5,199 nt of DNA, taken from assembly GCA_947464665.1 (NCBI GenBank), contig CANHXV010000143.1, positions 1 through 5,199 of the forward strand, written 5' to 3'. The notes under the pieces are model-generated. The model had not been told where the DNA came from and made no database searches. It saw nothing but the letters and a program-made list of their open reading frames with translations. This document shows, one piece after another, positions 5,185-5,199 of this stretch (position 1 is its first letter; each line of letters opens with the position of its first letter). Source of the stretch: Comamonadaceae bacterium. Its GTDB lineage: Bacteria > Pseudomonadota > Gammaproteobacteria > Burkholderiales > Burkholderiaceae_C. Position numbers and translations under genes: made by a program.

Positions 5185-5199
5185 CAAGACTTTGACCGC

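Overview
This window looks like a core-chromosome segment of a betaproteobacterium, probably order Burkholderiales and close to Comamonadaceae. The reasons are the sequence character of UvrC, PgsA and HU, the uvrC-pgsA adjacency, and an HU gene followed directly by tRNA-Val(TAC). By eye the base composition is about 50% G+C, rather low for Comamonadaceae, so a small-genome freshwater lineage is possible. The genus is inference; nothing here fixes it.

Layout, all on the + strand: (1) bases 1-1886 hold uvrC, missing only its first few tens of codons at the left edge. (2) A 54-base gap with two short inverted repeats leads to pgsA (1941-2507). (3) pgsA overlaps by four bases (ATGA) a ten-helix EamA/DMT-type transporter (2504-3406). 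(4) After 16 bases carrying a strong Shine-Dalgarno comes a tartrate/D-malate dehydrogenase of the DmlA/TtuC type (3423-4508), closed by an A/T-rich intrinsic terminator (4513-4549). (5) The only longer non-coding stretch, 4509-4777 (269 bases), holds that terminator, a perfect 8-bp inverted repeat, a good sigma70-type promoter and a roughly 120-base leader rich in hairpins. (6) The HU gene (4778-5050) is followed 14 bases later by tRNA-Val(TAC) (5065-5140), and a strong intrinsic terminator (5151-5184) ends both. The last 15 bases show nothing recognisable.

The window therefore has two transcription blocks. The first, uvrC-pgsA-EamA-dmlA, mixes DNA repair (UvrABC excision), phospholipid synthesis (phosphatidylglycerol) and a probable organic-acid catabolic or transport pair, and appears to read through to the terminator at 4513. 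The second is a nucleoid-protein/tRNA block with its own promoter. No mobile element, CRISPR array, toxin-antitoxin pair or defence system is visible, and I do not see an undescribed system. The points most worth checking are a C-U mismatch in the acceptor stem of the tRNA, the structured HU leader with a minimal upstream ORF, the HU-tRNA co-transcript, and the transporter/dehydrogenase pair lying between housekeeping genes.
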